This document shows positions 1 through 7,335 of a DNA stretch of 34,485 bases, one piece after another. Numbering within the stretch: position 1 is the first letter of the stretch; each line of letters starts with the position of its first letter. The position numbers and the translations under genes are program-made. The stretch comes from an uncultured Flavobacteriia bacterium (lineage in GTDB: Bacteria; Bacteroidota; Bacteroidia; Flavobacteriales_D; Crocinitomicaceae), in the NCBI GenBank assembly GCA_937975705.1, contig CALJTX010000006.1, positions 1-34,485 of the forward strand, read 5' to 3'. Under the pieces are notes generated by a model, which searched no databases, was not told where the DNA came from, and was given only the letters and a program-made list of their open reading frames with translations.

Positions 1-52
1 GAGATCTACACAGGCGAAGACACTCTTTCCCTACACGACGCTCTTCCGATCT
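1..52 (+). other. Illumina P5/TruSeq adapter contamination
   Basis: These bases are not biological. Positions 1-11 match the end of the Illumina P5 flow-cell oligonucleotide, positions 12-19 (AGGCGAAG) are an 8-base i5 index that I recognise as TruSeq HT D505, and positions 20-52 are the TruSeq read-1 primer ending in the canonical CTCTTCCGATCT. Genomic sequence starts at 53. The contig was therefore closed on an untrimmed read, and the first gene is truncated. The index assignment is from memory; the adapter match itself is unmistakable. Confidence 0.98.
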
Positions 53-528
53 TGTTCAGCGTTGTGGCACCAGGCGTTTCTTTTATTTTATTGCACCGCT
101 TCAAAGTAATCAGCACCATTGATATCGAACGCCAGCGCGAACGCAGCTTGCCTTTGATCATCATGTTGGTGTATTCATTGGTTTTATTTTTCCTGCTTGT
201 TTACAAAGCAGGCGCAGGCTCCTTACCTCGTTATTTTTATGCGCTTCCGTTGTCAGGAGTAGCCGTCACGAGTATTTTTTTAGTAGTCAATCGCTGGATA
301 AAAATTTCGCTGCATGGCGCTGGCGCTGGTATTTTGTTAGGGTTTTTAGCCATTTTTACTAGAGCTCAAGATCAATTTAGTTTGTGGTGGTTGATTGCCG
401 CCCTACTTGCTGCTGGCCTGACCATGGCCGCCAGACTTTACCTCAGGAAACACACCCCGCTAGAAGTATACACCGGCTTTACATTTGCCTTGTTCTTGAC
501 TGCGGGTATTCATCAATATTTGTCTTAG
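53..528 (+). CDS. PAP2-like integral membrane protein, 5' truncated
   Basis: This is the C-terminal part of a hydrophobic protein with about five predicted membrane segments. The apparent TTG start at 52 uses the last adapter base and is not real; the first complete genomic codon is at 55. Numbering from codon 52, the R128-x5-H134-x3-E138 pattern near the end resembles the third motif of type-2 phosphatidic acid phosphatases (SRx5Hx3D), but Ala precedes the Arg and Glu replaces the Asp. An upstream S-L-H-G segment may be a degenerate second motif (SGH). The closest fit is the PAP2-like membrane proteins common in Bacteroidota, whose catalytic status is uncertain. It stops 5 bases before the next gene, so the two are probably co-transcribed. 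The fold assignment is moderate; the coding call is firm. Confidence 0.7.
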
Positions 529-533
529 TTGTT

Positions 534-1085
534 ATGAAAAAAGTACTCTTCGTTTGTATGGGCATGTTTGTGCTGGCATCTTGTGCAGATCTTCAGCGCG
601 AACAATATGTAAAACAGGTTGAACAACTTCAAGAAAAGCTTCAGGACCTTGAAAAAACGCTTCCCGACAGCAGGCTCAATGATATTTCTACAATTAAAGT
701 AAATACCATCCAAGCCGAATTGCGCATCAAGCAAAATCTACATCTCGATACTATTGATATGGCGCTCGCTAAAAAACTAGATGCATACAAACTCATGAGA
801 AGGAGCATCAAGCCCATGATGCAACAATTTATGCAGGTAAGAAACGGCATCAAGGAAGAAAAGGGTGTGTTGAAGCGTTTGAATCAAGATATCCAGGCAG
901 GCCGTGGTGAAAGACAACGTTACTCAGAGTACATTCGTTATGAACGTCAAAAAGTGAAGCAGCTCTCCCAATTAAGTACTGATTATTTGCGTGCTAAAGA
1001 AAAATTCTTCGTTGATTATGCGCGCCTGTATCCTCCTATTGAGGCCTTTTCCCGAACACTTCTAACAAAAAAGCAGCGTAGCTAA
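534..1085 (+). CDS. Coiled-coil lipoprotein of unknown function
   Basis: The protein is 183 aa. It begins with a lipoprotein signal (MKK, hydrophobic stretch, lipobox LASC) that predicts lipidation of Cys17 and anchoring in the cell envelope. The mature part is charged, rich in Lys, Gln and Glu, and strongly helical with heptad-like spacing, so coiled coils are likely. I recognise no enzymatic domain. The ATG at 534 is chosen because it places the signal peptide at the N-terminus; a longer frame reaching back to 384 would run through the previous gene. Its stop overlaps the start of the TPR gene (TAATG at 1083-1087), which suggests translational coupling. Confidence 0.85.
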   Translation: MKKVLFVCMGMFVLASCADLQREQYVKQVEQLQEKLQDLEKTLPDSRLNDISTIKVNTIQAELRIKQNLHLDTIDMALAKKLDAYKLMRRSIKPMMQQFMQVRNGIKEEKGVLKRLNQDIQAGRGERQRYSEYIRYERQKVKQLSQLSTDYLRAKEKFFVDYARLYPPIEAFSRTLLTKKQRS

Positions 1086-2920
1086 TGGGCGTTAGAATCA
1101 TCGTTTTTCTTTGTCTCTTGCTGTCTGCAGGGCACACGTCTGCTCAAACGGCAAGCGACCTTCAATTGGCGCAGTATTATTACAATAATGCCGAATTAGA
1201 CAAAGCACTCGGTTATTTTGAAAAAGTATATGCGCAAGATCAAAGTAAAGCCATTTTCTTGCCATATTTCGAATGCTTAATCGCTCAAAAAGACTTTAAG
1301 AATGCCGAAAAATTACTGCGCAAACAAATTGGACTGAATAAGCAAGATTATGAAGTTCGCTTAATGGCAGGTCAGTTTTATGAAGAGCAAGAAGACCCGA
1401 CAAAAGCCAAAAAAATATTTGAAGAAATAATTGGAGATATTGGCCCTAACCCTGGCCAAGCCATTTCCATTTACCAAGCCTTTTCAGCAAAGGGCAAATT
1501 TGATTATGCAAAACGGGCGTTGGATACAGGTCAGAAGCTGAGTCCAAACTACCCCTTTAATTTTCAGTATGCCGATTATTATGCAATGGTTGGCGACAAA
1601 CGCGCTATGTTGGGTGCCTATTTGGATTATCTAGCCCAACAACCTGGAATATTAGAATCGATACAGCAAGCAATTGGCTCTAGAATGGATCTGAGCACTG
1701 CGGCGGGCCCAGATTTTCAATTGGCAAAAGAAGTTCTCTTGCAGCGGGTGCAACAAGCGAGTGCGCCCATTGTGTTCAATCAAATGCTGATTTGGTTATT
1801 TGTTCAAAGCAAAGATTTTTCAGGTGCTGTAGCCCAAGTCATCGCCCTGGATAAGCGCACCAAAAGCGATGGCCGTGAAGTGCTTGAACTTGGTCAAATT
1901 TGCGTGGAAAACGCAGTTTTTGACCAAGCAAATAAGTGTTTTCAGTACGTGATTGACTTAGGCCCTGAGCAGCCTAATTTTTATGAAGCACAACTGTCGT
2001 TATTGAATGCAAGATTTATTCAGGTCACGCAGTTTAGAAATTTCAATGGCGAAGAAATCAAGTTGTGCGTGCTCGATTTTGAACAAGCCTTAACGCGTTT
2101 AGGCAAAACCAGGGTTACTTTTCAAGTGTCTTTGCAGTTAGCAGAAATCAGGGCTTTTTATGCCCAGCAAGCGGCAATTGCCATCGAAGAGTTACAAGAA
2201 ATCATCCGTTTGCCCGGTCTTTCTGATATACAACGCGCACAGGCTAAAATGCTTTTAGCAGATGTTCAAGTGCTCGCCGGAGATATCTGGGAGGCTTCCT
2301 TGATCTATATGCAAATCGATAATGACTTTAAGTTTGAAACAATCGGTGCTGAAGCCAAGTTTAAAAACGCCAAAATTTTCTATTATGACGGAGAATTTGA
2401 ATTTGCGCAAGCACAACTCGACGTGCTAAAGGAAGGCACTTCGCGTTTTATTTCAAATGACGCCATCCAACTCTCTGTGTTTATTACTGACAATTATGGC
2501 CTAGACAGCAACTATCAAGTCATGTTGTGGTTTGCCAATGCAGACCGCATGATTGCCCAACAAAAATTAGATTCTGCTTTTGCATTATTCGACAGCATTC
2601 AAAGCGCTTTCCCTTACCATGCTTTGGCAGATGAAATTCTCTTTAGAAAAGGGCAAGCGATGGAACAACGTGGCGAGTGGCAACGCGCATTGGGTTATTA
2701 CGAAGACTTGCTCAAGCTTCACGCTAAGGATATTTTAGCCGACGACGCATTGTTTAGAATGGCAGAAATCAACGAGCTGCGCTTGTTGGACAAGCGTGCT
2801 GCAGAGGCGCTTTATAAAAGGCTATTGATGGAATACAAAGCCAGTTTGTTTGGTGCAGAAGCAAGAAAGCGCATCCGCCTCTTGCGAGGAGATGCGCTTT
2901 CCGAAAGCGAAGATATTTGA
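1085..2920 (+). CDS. Exported tetratricopeptide-repeat protein
   Basis: The protein is 611 aa. A signal peptide of about 20 residues (hydrophobic core, cleavage near SAQ) predicts export to the periplasm. The rest is a series of helical pairs with TPR-like spacing, clearest at residues 25-130 (for example YYYNNAELDKALGYFEKVY) and again near the C-terminus (residues 510-600, with GEWQRALGYYEDLLKLH). TPR arrays scaffold protein complexes; no catalytic domain is visible. It overlaps the upstream lipoprotein gene by one base, so the two products may act together, which is inference. It ends 4 bases before the convergent acyl-CoA dehydrogenase gene. Confidence 0.88.
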   Translation: MGVRIIVFLCLLLSAGHTSAQTASDLQLAQYYYNNAELDKALGYFEKVYAQDQSKAIFLPYFECLIAQKDFKNAEKLLRKQIGLNKQDYEVRLMAGQFYEEQEDPTKAKKIFEEIIGDIGPNPGQAISIYQAFSAKGKFDYAKRALDTGQKLSPNYPFNFQYADYYAMVGDKRAMLGAYLDYLAQQPGILESIQQAIGSRMDLSTAAGPDFQLAKEVLLQRVQQASAPIVFNQMLIWLFVQSKDFSGAVAQVIALDKRTKSDGREVLELGQICVENAVFDQANKCFQYVIDLGPEQPNFYEAQLSLLNARFIQVTQFRNFNGEEIKLCVLDFEQALTRLGKTRVTFQVSLQLAEIRAFYAQQAAIAIEELQEIIRLPGLSDIQRAQAKMLLADVQVLAGDIWEASLIYMQIDNDFKFETIGAEAKFKNAKIFYYDGEFEFAQAQLDVLKEGTSRFISNDAIQLSVFITDNYGLDSNYQVMLWFANADRMIAQQKLDSAFALFDSIQSAFPYHALADEILFRKGQAMEQRGEWQRALGYYEDLLKLHAKDILADDALFRMAEINELRLLDKRAAEALYKRLLMEYKASLFGAEARKRIRLLRGDALSESEDI

Positions 2921-2924
2921 TCTT

Positions 2925-4121
2925 TTATAAATTGGGCATTTCTCTTGTGAAAGAAGGAATTCCGGTCACATCCATTCCTGTAATTAGTAAGTGAATGTCG
3001 TGGGTGCCTTCGTAGGTCACTACAGACTCAAGATTGGCCATGTGGCGCATCATTGAATATTCACTAGTGATACCCATTCCACCGTGTATTTGACGTGCTT
3101 CACGTGCAATGTTGAGTGCGATTTCGACGTTATTGCGCTTGGCCATAGAGATTTGCGCTGAAGTAGCACGACCCTCGTTGCGCAATTGACCTAAACGGAA
3201 GGTGAGTAGCTGCGCTTTTGTGATTTCGGTAATCATTTCTGCCAATTTTTTCTGGATCAGCTGAAAAGCACCAATTGGCACATTGAATTGTGTGCGTTCT
3301 TTTGAATAGCGCAAAGCTTGGTCATAGCAATCCATTGCAGCACCAAGTGCACCCCATGCAATACCAAAACGTGCGGAGTCTAGGCAGCTGAGTGGCGCGC
3401 CAAGACCAGAACGACCAGGGAGGATGTTTTCTTTTGGAACTTTGACGTTGTCGAAGATGAGTTCGCCGGTTGCAGAGGCGCGCAACGAAAGTTTGCCATG
3501 CATTTCTGGCGTTGAGAATCCTTCCATACCGCGTTCCACGATGATACCATGAATACGGCCAGATTCATCTTTTGCCCAAACAACTGCGATATCTGCAAAT
3601 GGAGCATTGGAAATCCACATTTTGGCACCGTTCAAAATGACGTGGTCACCAGCGTCTTTGAAATTGGTGATCATGCCGCCAGGGTTTGAACCGTAGTCTG
3701 GCTCAGTGAGGCCAAAACAACCCATCATTTCGCCAGAAGCAAGTTTGGGTAGGTATTTTTGTTTGTGCGCTTCAGAGCCGTATTTCCAGATAGGATACAT
3801 CACTAAAGAAGACTGAACCGATGCTGTTGAACGCAAGCCTGAGTCACAGCGCTCGAGTTCTTGCATAATAAGACCGTAAGAAATTTGGTCTAGTCCAGGG
3901 CCGCCGTATTCCTCTGGAATATATGGGCCAAAAGCACCGATTTCGCCGAGCCCGCCGAGGATGTGCATCGGGAATGTTGCTTTTTCGTAGTGCTCATCAA
4001 TAATAGGTGAAACTTCTTTTTTAACCCATGCTCTTGCCGCATCGCGAACGAGTTTGTGCTCTTCTGAGAGGAGGTCGTCCATGTTGAAGTAGTCAGGGTG
4101 CTGGTATAAATCGGTTTTCAT
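2925..4121 (-). CDS. Acyl-CoA dehydrogenase, glutaryl-CoA dehydrogenase-like
   Basis: The protein is 398 aa and spans the full acyl-CoA dehydrogenase fold: helical N-domain, central beta domain (GCFGLTEPDYGSNPGG, WISNAPFAD) and C-terminal helical domain. The C-terminal TYEGTHDIH motif puts the catalytic base at Glu371, in the position used by glutaryl-CoA dehydrogenases. The RSTASVQSSLVMYP segment also matches that subfamily, where an Arg binds the substrate's distal carboxylate. The expected reaction is FAD-dependent oxidative decarboxylation of glutaryl-CoA to crotonyl-CoA in lysine and tryptophan breakdown. I chose the ATG at 4121 over one at 4142 because a -7 element at 4147-4140 would put the transcript start inside the longer version. 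Substrate is inferred from motifs. Confidence 0.93.
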   Translation of the reverse strand: MKTDLYQHPDYFNMDDLLSEEHKLVRDAARAWVKKEVSPIIDEHYEKATFPMHILGGLGEIGAFGPYIPEEYGGPGLDQISYGLIMQELERCDSGLRSTASVQSSLVMYPIWKYGSEAHKQKYLPKLASGEMMGCFGLTEPDYGSNPGGMITNFKDAGDHVILNGAKMWISNAPFADIAVVWAKDESGRIHGIIVERGMEGFSTPEMHGKLSLRASATGELIFDNVKVPKENILPGRSGLGAPLSCLDSARFGIAWGALGAAMDCYDQALRYSKERTQFNVPIGAFQLIQKKLAEMITEITKAQLLTFRLGQLRNEGRATSAQISMAKRNNVEIALNIAREARQIHGGMGITSEYSMMRHMANLESVVTYEGTHDIHLLITGMDVTGIPSFTREMPNL

Positions 4122-4139
4122 GATGGTTGATTTGTGCGA

Positions 4140-4147
4140 CAAAAGTA
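4140..4147 (-). promoter_or_regulatory. Candidate -7 element for the acyl-CoA dehydrogenase gene
   Basis: TACTTTTG matches the Bacteroidota -7 consensus TAnnTTTG. It sits 18 bases upstream of the ATG at 4121. A TTG lies 23 bases further upstream, at the outer edge of the usual 17-23 spacing. Its position supports the shorter start. Confidence 0.4.
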
Positions 4148-4174
4148 CGTAATATTCCGCGCAGCTGTAGCAAG

Positions 4175-4193
4175 TAAATTTGAATTATTTTTG
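4175..4193 (+). promoter_or_regulatory. Candidate tandem -7 elements for the DUF4271-hemD pair
   Basis: Two matches to TAnnTTTG lie here: TAAATTTG (4175-4182) and TATTTTTG (4186-4193), 53-64 bases upstream of the ATG at 4247. No well-spaced TTG -33 element is visible and the region is AT-rich, so chance matches are possible. Confidence 0.3.
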
Positions 4194-4246
4194 TACTCAA
4201 AATACATTCCGTGCCAAGATTCGAACTCATAGAAAGAGCCTCCCAA

Positions 4247-4870
4247 ATGAACAGCTATTTATTGTTCGTTTCGCTGCTTTCCTTGACCTTTATTGCCTAT
4301 GCACGCATCAGTACACCAGGCGCACTTTCTTTATCTTGGAAACGCTTCTGGAAGTTGAGCAAAATCGAGAGTTTTGGTTTTGATGACGAAAAAATTAGGC
4401 CCGAGACCCAATCGTTGTTTTTAAGCAATGCGCTAGTTTCTTTTTCGCTCAGTACATATCTCTTTTTATTGAGTTATTTTGAACGACTTGACGCATTAGG
4501 TATCGCACTCATTTTTGTTTTGGGCTGTATCGTGTTTCAGCTGTTTAATTTTCGCTTGGCTTTATTTCTGACTGACAACTGGAAATTAGTAGGCAATATT
4601 GCAGAAATCAACAAGCAGGTCTGGTCGTTTGTAGGTCTGGTTTATTTAAGTCTCTCTTTTTTGTGGTTGATTTATGGTCAGTCCAATGCAATACTCATAC
4701 AAGCCTATATTTTTGTCTTTATTGCGGCATATAGTTGGCGCCTTATCAAAGCTTGGAGAGCTTGTATTCAGGCAAATTTGGAATGGTATTATTTAATTTT
4801 GTACCTTTGCACCTTGGAAATCCTACCCATCCTGTTTGTATGGCGTTGGCTTTCGGGCGAATACAATTAA
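4247..4870 (+). CDS. DUF4271 family integral membrane protein
   Basis: The protein is 207 aa from the ATG at 4247. It is a hydrophobic polytopic protein with about six likely membrane segments (for example SYLLFVSLLSLTFIAYA, WSFVGLVYLSLSFLWLIY and the C-terminal YYLILYLCTLEILPILFVW). The pattern and the adjacent uroporphyrinogen-III synthase gene are characteristic of the Bacteroidota DUF4271 family, whose function is unknown. A GTG at 4211 would add 12 polar residues and is less likely. The conserved pairing with hemD hints at a role linked to tetrapyrrole metabolism, but this is association only. Confidence 0.85.
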   Translation: MNSYLLFVSLLSLTFIAYARISTPGALSLSWKRFWKLSKIESFGFDDEKIRPETQSLFLSNALVSFSLSTYLFLLSYFERLDALGIALIFVLGCIVFQLFNFRLALFLTDNWKLVGNIAEINKQVWSFVGLVYLSLSFLWLIYGQSNAILIQAYIFVFIAAYSWRLIKAWRACIQANLEWYYLILYLCTLEILPILFVWRWLSGEYN

Positions 4871-4884
4871 TTAAAACGACAACT

Positions 4885-5634
4885 TTGGCTATTAAGACCA
4901 TTTTAGTTTCCCAGCCGAAACCAGAAGGCGATAAATCTCCTTATTTCGATTTAGCTGATAAATACAAGCTCAAAATTGACTTTCGTCCGTTTATCAAAGT
5001 GGAGGGTGTAGACCCCAAAGATTTCCGCACGCAAAAAGTCGACATCTCTGCACACACGGCCGTTATCCTAACCTCTAAAGTTGCTGTAGATCACTTCTTT
5101 AGAATGGCTGAGGCTGTTCGTTTTGAAGTGCCAGACACCATGAAATACTTTTGTATCACAGAAGCTGTCGCACTTTATTTACAGAAATACGTTACGTATC
5201 GCAAGCGCAAGATATTTTTTGGTAAGCAAACAATAGACGAGCTTTGCGAACTCATGAAAAAGCAAAAGGGTGAAAAGTTCTTGCTGCCCTGCACCGACAT
5301 CCTTCGAGACAACATTCCACTTACACTAGAAAAATACAACATTCCATTTTCTAAGGCAATCTTGTACAGAACAGTCGCTGCTGACCTCTCAGATTTAGAA
5401 GACGTTTACTACGACATGCTAGTCTTTTTCAGCCCGGGCGGAATAGAATCTTTGTTTAAAAACTTCCCTGACTTCAAGCAGAACACCACAGCAATTGCAG
5501 CTTTCGGTCCAACCACTGCCAATGCAGTGTTAAAGAACAATCTCCGATTAGACATCCACGCGCCCCATCCGAAAGCGCCATCAATGGTTGGTGCGATCGA
5601 GCTTTTCATCAAAGAGCAGCTCAAAAAGAAGTAA
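4885..5634 (+). CDS. hemD: Uroporphyrinogen-III synthase
   Basis: The protein is about 249 aa. It should close and invert ring D of hydroxymethylbilane to give uroporphyrinogen III, the branch point to heme and sirohaem. I recognise it as the Bacteroidota form from TILVSQPKPEGDKSPYF at the N-terminus, AVILTSKVAVDHFF, the YRKRKIFFGKQT segment and the late VFFSPGGIESLFKNFPDF and AFGPTTANA motifs, where the second domain contacts substrate. The start is uncertain. TTG at 4885 (14 bases after the preceding stop) gives the usual family length and N-terminus; ATG at 4840 would overlap the DUF4271 gene by 31 bases. Confidence 0.9.
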   Translation: MAIKTILVSQPKPEGDKSPYFDLADKYKLKIDFRPFIKVEGVDPKDFRTQKVDISAHTAVILTSKVAVDHFFRMAEAVRFEVPDTMKYFCITEAVALYLQKYVTYRKRKIFFGKQTIDELCELMKKQKGEKFLLPCTDILRDNIPLTLEKYNIPFSKAILYRTVAADLSDLEDVYYDMLVFFSPGGIESLFKNFPDFKQNTTAIAAFGPTTANAVLKNNLRLDIHAPHPKAPSMVGAIELFIKEQLKKK

Positions 5635-5660
5635 GCTACCTGCAATCCTTTTTTATCGTA

Positions 5661-5696
5661 TTGTTTTTTTCCTTAACGGGAATTTCTTTATATTTA
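5661..5696 (+). promoter_or_regulatory. Weak candidate promoter of the thioredoxin-like T9SS gene
   Basis: TTG at 5661-5663 and TATATTTA at 5689-5696 (one mismatch to TAnnTTTG) lie upstream of the ATG at 5718. The 25-base spacing is slightly too long, so the -33 assignment is doubtful. The strong codon bias of the downstream gene makes a dedicated strong promoter likely. Confidence 0.3.
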
Positions 5697-5717
5697 CGCA
5701 AACTTAAATTTTAACGC

Positions 5718-7274
5718 ATGAAAAAACTATTATTCTCAGCTGCTATGTTACTTGCAGGTGTTAGTGCGAATGCGCAGCTAGCCCCAGGTAGTGTTGCCCC
5801 AAACTTTACAGTAACTGCAAACCAGTCATGGTTAGCTACTGCTGGTATGACAAACAATGGTTCTTACACATTGTATGATTACCTTGACCAAGGATACACT
5901 GTATTCTTAGATGTTTCTGCTACTTGGTGTGGTCCATGTTGGTCTTACCATTGTTCAGGTGCACTTGATGAAGTATATGCTGCGCATGGCCCTGCTGGTG
6001 CTCCAGGTGTTGCTTCTTCTACTACCAACGATGTAATGGTTATTTGGATCGAAGGTGACGGAACTACTGCTGATGCTACTATGTTAGATGGTAGCGGTGC
6101 AATCGGTAACTGGATTGAACCAACAAATTCACCTGCAGGTTCAAACATTTTGAGCACAACTGTTGGTCAAGTACAATTCCCAATGGCTAACCCAGCATCA
6201 GCGTTAGCGAACACAATCAACAACGATTACAACATCGCTTACTTCCCAACAATCTACCGTATTTGCCCTAACCGCATTATCGAAGAAGTTGGTCAATTAG
6301 ATGGTGCTGCTTTATATGCTACTGTTTCTGCTTGTCCTCCACCAGCATCTGCTCCAGTAGATGTTGCTGCATTGAACTACACAGGTTCTTTGGTTCACTG
6401 TGAAGGTTCTTATACGCCTTCAGTTGATATCCAAAACAACGGTACTTCTGCACTTACTGCAGCTACTGTAACAATCACACAAGGTGGTACTACAGTTTCT
6501 ACAGGTACTTTCAGCGGTAACTTGGCTACTTACGGTGTTGCAAACGTTGTTTGTTCACCTATCGCTAACTTCACTGGTGGTGCTTTGGTTGTAACTGTTA
6601 CAACTTCTGGTGATGCTTCTGCTGCAAACAATGGTGCTAACGCAACTATCGCTTCTGCTGCAAATGCAATTTCACAGTACGTTACTGTAAACATTACTAC
6701 AGACTACTACGCTTCTGAAACTTCTTGGACAATCAAAAACAGCACTGGTGCAACTGTAGCGCAAGGTGGTGGTAACTGGGCAGACATGACAACAGGTGCT
6801 GCTGGTCAAACTGTACAAGCTCCACAATTGGTTACTTTGAATCCTAACCAATGTTATACTTTCGAAATCCTCGATGCTTACGGTGATGGTATCTGCTGTT
6901 CTTACGGTAATGGTGCTTACTCTTTAGTTGATGCTAACGGTACTACAATCGCTTCTGGTGCTTCTTTTGCTTCTTCTGACACACGTGCTTTCAAAACAGG
7001 TGCTTTAGGAATGGATGAGTTGGCTACAATCGCAATGAATGTATACCCTAACCCTGCTTCTTCTGAAGTAAACGTATCTTTCGAAGCAACTAACAACGAT
7101 TACGCAGTATCTTTAATGGATCTTCAAGGTCGCGTTATCGCTGCTAAAAACATGACTAACCTTAACGGAACACAAGTTGTTTCCTTCTCAACTGAAAATG
7201 TTGCTAAAGGAAGCTACATCGTTTCTGTTACTGTAAACGGTCTTACAACAACTAAAAATGTTGTGATCAAATAA
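5718..7274 (+). CDS. Secreted thioredoxin-like protein with T9SS C-terminal sorting domain
   Basis: The protein is 518 aa. In order it has a signal peptide (about residues 1-19, cleaved after ANA), a thioredoxin-like domain with the redox motif WCGPC (Cys71 and Cys74), a CARDB-like beta-sandwich (about 210-315), a module with CYTFEILDAYGDGICCSYG (about 321-425), and a type A T9SS sorting domain over the last 80 or so residues (VYPNPASSEV to KGSYIVSV and NVVIK). It should cross the inner membrane by Sec and the outer membrane by T9SS, placing a thiol-disulfide active site at the surface or outside the cell. Codon use is strongly biased (GCT, GGT, GTT, ACT, AAC, TTC) compared with neighbours, suggesting high expression. 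It stands alone between a possible promoter and a clear terminator. Redox function is inferred from the motif. Confidence 0.92.
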   Translation: MKKLLFSAAMLLAGVSANAQLAPGSVAPNFTVTANQSWLATAGMTNNGSYTLYDYLDQGYTVFLDVSATWCGPCWSYHCSGALDEVYAAHGPAGAPGVASSTTNDVMVIWIEGDGTTADATMLDGSGAIGNWIEPTNSPAGSNILSTTVGQVQFPMANPASALANTINNDYNIAYFPTIYRICPNRIIEEVGQLDGAALYATVSACPPPASAPVDVAALNYTGSLVHCEGSYTPSVDIQNNGTSALTAATVTITQGGTTVSTGTFSGNLATYGVANVVCSPIANFTGGALVVTVTTSGDASAANNGANATIASAANAISQYVTVNITTDYYASETSWTIKNSTGATVAQGGGNWADMTTGAAGQTVQAPQLVTLNPNQCYTFEILDAYGDGICCSYGNGAYSLVDANGTTIASGASFASSDTRAFKTGALGMDELATIAMNVYPNPASSEVNVSFEATNNDYAVSLMDLQGRVIAAKNMTNLNGTQVVSFSTENVAKGSYIVSVTVNGLTTTKNVVIK

Positions 7275-7293
7275 TTTCTTTTAAAGAAATGAG

Positions 7294-7323
7294 AAACGCC
7301 CTCCAACGAGGGCGTTTTTTTTT
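7294..7323 (+). terminator. Rho-independent terminator
   Basis: A perfect inverted repeat (AACGCCCTC at 7295-7303, GAGGGCGTT at 7308-7316) with a 4-base loop is followed by an unbroken T run to 7323. One further A-T pair extends the stem to 7294/7317. It lies 20 bases after the stop of the thioredoxin-like gene and insulates it from the pseudouridine synthase gene. It is the clearest terminator in the window. Confidence 0.93.
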
Positions 7324-7335
7324 GACCTTTGTTTT

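Noticed and set aside
384..533. N-terminal extension of the coiled-coil lipoprotein back to 384
   Set aside because: The extension overlaps the PAP2-like gene in another frame and would bury the lipoprotein signal that begins at 534.
5635..5717. A tRNA or small RNA in the gap before the thioredoxin-like gene
   Set aside because: The 83 bases are AT-rich with T runs; I could not form a cloverleaf or a convincing stem, only a weak promoter.
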